Assembly: GCA_028285285.1 (NCBI GenBank)
Contig: JANQPW010000010.1
Location: 1 to 8,791 of the forward strand
DNA: 8,791 bases
From: Silvanigrellales bacterium
GTDB lineage: Bacteria > Bdellovibrionota_B > Oligoflexia > Silvanigrellales > Silvanigrellaceae
Reading direction: 5' to 3'
The position numbers and the translations under genes were made by a program. The notes beneath the pieces were generated by a model. The model was not told where the DNA came from and did no database searches. It saw nothing but the letters and a program-made list of their open reading frames with translations. Numbering within the stretch: position 1 is the stretch's first letter; each line of letters starts with the position of its first letter. Of the stretch, positions 5,148 through 8,791 are shown piece after piece.

Positions 5148-6781
5148 AGCCCGCGGATTCTGCTCTCCCACCGCTCAAAATACCCACAGAAGACTTTCTC
5201 ACCTTTTGCGCTCAAGACTCATCGCTACCTGCGGCGGCGCATGAGCAATTCCTTCTTCAAAAGGCCCGTCACATCGAACTCGTGTGGGACACACGAGACC
5301 CAGCTCTCCAACACATCAGTGAGCTGACCCTTTTCTTTTCTATTCCGGGCCAAAACTTCGACCCCACAAACCAACTCAAACAGCTTCACTCACGAGGTGC
5401 TTGGATCGTGTGTGATGCGCGATCGGCGATGACCGCTTTTGGATCAGCCGATGTGAAAAGAGTCCTTTCTGCGCCAGACCCTCAATCACTCCTTAAAGGC
5501 CTGAGTCAGGCCATTCTCAAGCCGCTCAACCAGAAGGTGCGATCCCATGGAATCACAGGCACCAATGGCAAAACCAGCACAACTCAAATCTTGGCCCAAC
5601 TGCTCCGTTCAAAACTGAAAGTTCCCGTTGCCACCATTGGCACACTCGGTTTTTTCGATGGCCAACAGTCCTTCTCAAATAGCTTTCCAACAACCCCGAA
5701 TTGCCCTGCGTTTGCCCAGATGGTCCAACACCTGGAGACCCAGGGTGTGACAGAGTTGGTTATGGAAGTTTCCTCACATGCTCTTGTGGAGAATCGGCTT
5801 GGCGATTGGATATTTGAAAGCTGTGTTTTGACCAACATCACGCCCGACCACCTTGATTTTCACAAAACCATGACCGCTTACGAGAACGCAAAGCTCTCAC
5901 TTTTTCAAAACCACGCACAGGCGAAGACTCTTCGCGTGATCTCAACCCAACAGGCTCCCTGGCAACGTCTTCAACCCGAAATGGGTGCTGAGAACTGGGT
6001 TCTGGTCTCTCCACACAACCACCAAAGCCCCGTAAAGGAACAACTCGGAGAGTATTGGCGCCAAGCAAAACTCCTGAACTCGGATCAGCCTCTATGCACC
6101 ACGGAAGGCTTGGAGTTCGATCTGATCTGTGAGAAGGGCTTTGGCCCCGCAAACGCAAAAGTTCATTTGCACTGCCCACAACTCTTTGGCTTTTTCCAAG
6201 TTGAGAACCTCATGTTAGCTGTGGCGGTCGCTGAGCTCTGCTTTCCGCCCGTTTCCATTCAAGACCTTTGTGGCCGCGTCAAAGGGCTCGAGCCCATACC
6301 GGGACGCCTCCAAAGGGTTTTGCCCCTTGAGAACCTCAACAAGCCGGTTGTCTTTGTTGACTACGCCCACACACCAGACGCTTTGAGCCAGGCACTGCGC
6401 AGCCTTCGTGAGCTGCGGCCCCATAAGTCTGGCCGCTTGATCACTGTTTTTGGATGTGGTGGAGACCGAGACAGAGAAAAAAGGCCGCTGATGGGTCGAG
6501 CCGCCGCTGATGGGTCAGATGGCATCATCATCACCTCTGACAATCCTCGCACCGAAGATCCAGAAAAAATCATTGAGGAAGTGGCAAAAGGTTGTGGAAA
6601 CTTTAAACCACTTCACTGCATCGTTGACCGGGGCAAGGCCGTCAAAAAAGCAATCTCTCTCTGTTCGTCAGAAGACGTCGTTCTTATTGCGGGAAAAGGC
6701 CACGAAGACTATCAGATCATTGGCCACAACCGACTCGCCTTTTCCGATGTCGAATTCGCAAGTAGAGTTCTCAAAGAATGA
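5144..6781 (+). CDS. murE: UDP-MurNAc-L-Ala-D-Glu:meso-diaminopimelate ligase MurE
   Basis: MurE is the cytoplasmic ATP-dependent ligase that adds the third residue of the peptidoglycan stem peptide. Over 545 residues it shows a divergent N-terminal UDP-binding domain with DTR (49-51) where DSR is usual. The ATP loop is GITGTNGKTS (136-145, Lys143), followed by MEVSSHAL (207-214), NITPDHLDFH (231-240) and YENAK with the probable carbamylated Lys250. The C-terminal domain has DYAHTPDAL, GCGGDRDREKRPLM (437-450) and DNPRTEDP (466-473), then GKGHEDYQI. The DNPR motif is the established marker for meso-DAP rather than Lys. It is about 50 residues longer than E. coli MurE (495): some 24 extra lie before the ATP loop and about 29 between it and DNPR. 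The ATG overlaps the ftsI stop (ATGA), with an AAAGG ribosome site 6 bases upstream. murF, often the next gene, is absent here. Confidence 0.96.
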   Translation: MKPADSALPPLKIPTEDFLTFCAQDSSLPAAAHEQFLLQKARHIELVWDTRDPALQHISELTLFFSIPGQNFDPTNQLKQLHSRGAWIVCDARSAMTAFGSADVKRVLSAPDPQSLLKGLSQAILKPLNQKVRSHGITGTNGKTSTTQILAQLLRSKLKVPVATIGTLGFFDGQQSFSNSFPTTPNCPAFAQMVQHLETQGVTELVMEVSSHALVENRLGDWIFESCVLTNITPDHLDFHKTMTAYENAKLSLFQNHAQAKTLRVISTQQAPWQRLQPEMGAENWVLVSPHNHQSPVKEQLGEYWRQAKLLNSDQPLCTTEGLEFDLICEKGFGPANAKVHLHCPQLFGFFQVENLMLAVAVAELCFPPVSIQDLCGRVKGLEPIPGRLQRVLPLENLNKPVVFVDYAHTPDALSQALRSLRELRPHKSGRLITVFGCGGDRDREKRPLMGRAAADGSDGIIITSDNPRTEDPEKIIEEVAKGCGNFKPLHCIVDRGKAVKKAISLCSSEDVVLIAGKGHEDYQIIGHNRLAFSDVEFASRVLKE

Positions 6782-6802
6782 AACAAACATAAAGGCTGCT
6801 CA

Positions 6803-7906
6803 ATGATCTATCAGCTCATTCTGACTATCTCCAAACAATACCCGGAGCTCAACGCCTTCACCTATCTTTCTAGCCGCCTGATCTTGTCTATGCTCACAGC
6901 GATACTGATCTCCATGTTTTTGTATCCACCTGTGATACGTTGGCTCAGAAGCATCAAGCTGGGTCAGCCTATTCGCGAGCTGGGTCCCTCAAGCCATTTT
7001 GAAAAAAAGGGCACACCCACCATGGGTGGTTTGATCATCATTTTGTCGACGCTGATGGGTGCGCTCCTGTGGAGTGATCTCTCCAACCCCCATCTTTGGA
7101 CCCTTCTCTTCGTTGCTGTTTCCTTTGGAGTTGTTGGCTTTCTTGATGACTATCTCAAAATTTCACGAAAGAGTTCTGAAGGGCTTTCAAGTCGCCTGAA
7201 GATGGTTGGACTCGTTGCGGCAAGCGGAGTCGCATTGTTGTGGCACTGGCACGTCACCTCTGGGTACCCGGTCCAGCCCTCAGGAATGGCTTTTGGCAGT
7301 GTGAACATACCTTTTTTGAAAGACACTGTGGTTGATCTCGGTCCGTGGTATTTCCTCTTTGGAATCCTCGTATTGGTGGGCACAAGCAACGCCGTCAATC
7401 TCACTGATGGTCTTGATGGTCTGGTGATTGGACCTGTGATGACATGTGCGTCTGCTCTCACCGTGCTTTCTTACGTGACTGGCCATTTGCTCATTGCCAA
7501 ATATCTCTACTACCACACGGTTCCTTTTTCAGGTGAGATCACGGTCTTTCTGTCTGCCGTTGTTGGGGCTTCTATTGGTTTTTTGTGGTACAACACGTGG
7601 CCTGCACAGGTTTTCATGGGAGATTCAGGCTCCCTTCCGCTGGGCGGAATCATTGCCACCGTTGCCGTTATCACAGGCCACGAGATTCTCCTGATTGTGA
7701 TGGGAGGCGTGTTTGTGGTTGAGGCAGCTTCGGTCATTCTCCAGGTGGGCTCTTATAAGCTCACAAAGCGGAGGATCTTTCGCATGGCGCCCATACATCA
7801 CCACTTTGAAAAGGCGGGTTGGCCGGAACAAAAAATCACCATTCGAGCCTGGATCATCAGCCTGATGCTTGCCCTGCTCAGCGTGCTCTCACTCAAACTG
7901 AGATGA
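6803..7906 (+). CDS. mraY: Phospho-N-acetylmuramoyl-pentapeptide transferase MraY
   Basis: MraY is the integral membrane enzyme that transfers phospho-MurNAc-pentapeptide from UDP to undecaprenyl phosphate, making lipid I. The 367 residues (E. coli 360) are strongly hydrophobic, with about ten membrane segments. Family motifs are present in order: KKGTPTMGG (68-76), FLDDYLK with Asp115 and Asp116 (113-119), NAVNLTDGLDGL (196-207), the FMGDSGSLPLGG motif with Asp274 (271-282), and APIHHHFEKAGWPE (329-342), whose His cluster is characteristic. The ATG at 6803 has an AAAGG ribosome site 7 bases upstream, and the gene begins 21 bases after the murE stop. Nothing essential appears to be missing. 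Confidence 0.97.
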   Translation: MIYQLILTISKQYPELNAFTYLSSRLILSMLTAILISMFLYPPVIRWLRSIKLGQPIRELGPSSHFEKKGTPTMGGLIIILSTLMGALLWSDLSNPHLWTLLFVAVSFGVVGFLDDYLKISRKSSEGLSSRLKMVGLVAASGVALLWHWHVTSGYPVQPSGMAFGSVNIPFLKDTVVDLGPWYFLFGILVLVGTSNAVNLTDGLDGLVIGPVMTCASALTVLSYVTGHLLIAKYLYYHTVPFSGEITVFLSAVVGASIGFLWYNTWPAQVFMGDSGSLPLGGIIATVAVITGHEILLIVMGGVFVVEAASVILQVGSYKLTKRRIFRMAPIHHHFEKAGWPEQKITIRAWIISLMLALLSVLSLKLR

Positions 7907-7908
7907 TC

Positions 7909-7913
7909 AGGAG
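7909..7913 (+). promoter_or_regulatory. Distant ribosome binding site of murD
   Basis: AGGAG lies 12 bases before the murD ATG at 7926, longer than the usual 5-9. An in-frame TGA at 7899-7901 and the lack of any other usable start codon after it leave 7926 as the only reasonable start at this end, so initiation may be weak or coupled to mraY termination at 7906. Confidence 0.45.
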
Positions 7914-7925
7914 CGGCTTTCGTCT

Positions 7926-8791
7926 ATGCCCAAGGCTTTACTTCCATCTTTGAAAAACCCTCTCCTGCTGGAACAACTACAGCAAGCAAAGCGCATTATT
8001 GCTGTGGGGGAAGGCCGTAGCGGCTCAGACGCGGCTGCACTGCTCGAACATTTCGAATGCAGTGTTTGGGGCTACACCGAGTCAAACCCCGTAAATTCGG
8101 TGTTTCGATCACACCGAGACTGGAAATCCATCGTCTTTGACCAAAAGAACGATGTGGCCGTGTTGTCTCCTGGATTTTCGCTCGATCACCCCTTTTGCCA
8201 ACGTTTGCTCGCAGCGGGGGTTCCTGTGATCTCAGAGATTGAACTTGGACTCGCTGCATTGCCGAAGCACTCCCAGGTTCTTGGAGTGACGGGAACCAAC
8301 GGCAAGAGCACCGTGACCTACGCAACAGCTGAACTGTTGAAGAGCGTTGGGTTCAGGGCAGTCGCGGCGGGAAATATCGGCCAAACGCTCAGCTCAACAG
8401 CTCTCTCCCTCCTGAAAAAAGGGGACAATGACCTCCTAAAAACAAACGATGTGGTGGTTCTTGAGCTTTCAAGCTACCAGCTTGAAACAACTTGGACCCC
8501 CCTTCTCGATGCCCTAGCCTTCACAAACCTGAGTGAGGATCACCTGGCAAGGTACGGCTCGCTTGAAAACTATTTCTTAGCCAAGTGGCGGGGGGTGCAC
8601 TTGGTCAAGAAAGGAGGGCAATTGCTCATGTCGCCTGAGGTGCTCACTTTTGCCCTCAGAAACAGTAGTGCTCTTCCCCCGGACAGAGAACTGACTCTCG
8701 TAGAGAGTGCTGGGGCCAAGTCTTTTTCCCATGAAACAGCCGTGAGCTTTGAGCACGGGCTCTCACTGCCCGTTTTGAAATATGGAGGCAT
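7926..8791 (+). CDS. murD: UDP-N-acetylmuramoyl-L-alanine:D-glutamate ligase MurD, N-terminal and central parts (3' end outside the window)
   Basis: MurD adds D-glutamate to UDP-MurNAc-L-Ala in the cytoplasm, using ATP. The frame is open to the right edge, giving 288 codons of an expected 440-460. Visible features are an N-terminal Rossmann-like domain (about 22-110, IIAVGEGRSGSDAAALL and later SPGF), the ATP loop VTGTNGKST (121-129, Lys127), GNIGQTL (149-155), and ELSSYQLE (180-187). NLSEDHLARYGSLENYFLAK (201-220) then ends in the probable carbamylated Lys220. Two positions differ from the common pattern: GNIGQT where GNIGxP is usual, and DHLARY where DHxDRY/H is usual. SSYQLE separates MurD from MurC, MurE and MurF. 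The gene follows mraY by 19 bases, as in many dcw clusters. The C-terminal domain is not visible, so intactness cannot be judged. Confidence 0.94.
   Translation, partial: MPKALLPSLKNPLLLEQLQQAKRIIAVGEGRSGSDAAALLEHFECSVWGYTESNPVNSVFRSHRDWKSIVFDQKNDVAVLSPGFSLDHPFCQRLLAAGVPVISEIELGLAALPKHSQVLGVTGTNGKSTVTYATAELLKSVGFRAVAAGNIGQTLSSTALSLLKKGDNDLLKTNDVVVLELSSYQLETTWTPLLDALAFTNLSEDHLARYGSLENYFLAKWRGVHLVKKGGQLLMSPEVLTFALRNSSALPPDRELTLVESAGAKSFSHETAVSFEHGLSLPVLKYGG

Noticed and set aside
5279..5297. 7-bp stem CTCGTGT/ACACGAG with a 5-base loop in early murE.
   Set aside because: Stems of this size are expected a few times by chance in a window this long, and there is no T-tract or other context.
6284..6295. 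12-bp palindrome GGGCTCGAGCCC in murE.
   Set aside because: About two palindromes of this length are expected by chance in the window.
6484..6516. 14-bp direct repeat GCCGCTGATGGGTC in murE, period 19.
   Set aside because: The period is not a multiple of three, and the protein keeps normal spacing between RPLM and DNPR compared with E. coli MurE, so it is not a recent duplication.

Overview
The window carries the front part of a division and cell wall (dcw) cluster from a Gram-negative-type bacterium. The order on the + strand is rsmH (mraW), ftsL, ftsI, murE, mraY and the first two thirds of murD. MurE has the DNPR motif of meso-diaminopimelate-adding ligases, and a lipoprotein with LysM domains lies next door; both fit a diderm with meso-DAP peptidoglycan. 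The genus cannot be read from the sequence. A deltaproteobacterial or Bdellovibrionota-like lineage is only a guess from the overall style of the proteins.

Layout. Positions 3-710 (+) hold the 3' end of a gene I do not recognise. Convergent to it, and overlapping its last 38 bases, is a 394-residue predicted lipoprotein gene (673-1857, -). Its protein has a very acidic Asn/Glu/Phe-rich spacer, a DPFA-type repeat block and two C-terminal LysM domains. A 196-base divergent intergenic region (1858-2053) separates it from the dcw genes. From 2054 to the right edge the genes are tightly packed on the + strand. The first three junctions are 4-base ATGA stop/start overlaps, then come gaps of 21 bases (murE-mraY) and 19 bases (mraY-murD). 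No terminator is visible inside the cluster, so it reads as one operon.

How the genes work together. RsmH tunes the ribosomal decoding centre. FtsL and FtsI are divisome membrane proteins, FtsI being the septal transpeptidase. MurD and MurE add D-Glu and meso-DAP to UDP-MurNAc-peptide, and MraY moves the finished MurNAc-pentapeptide onto the lipid carrier to give lipid I.

What stands out. mraZ is not upstream of rsmH, and murF is not between murE and mraY. A perfect 22-bp palindrome lies inside ftsI. The divergent LysM lipoprotein is compositionally extreme. I found no mobile element, CRISPR array, RNA gene or clearly new multi-gene system; most of the window is well-known core machinery.
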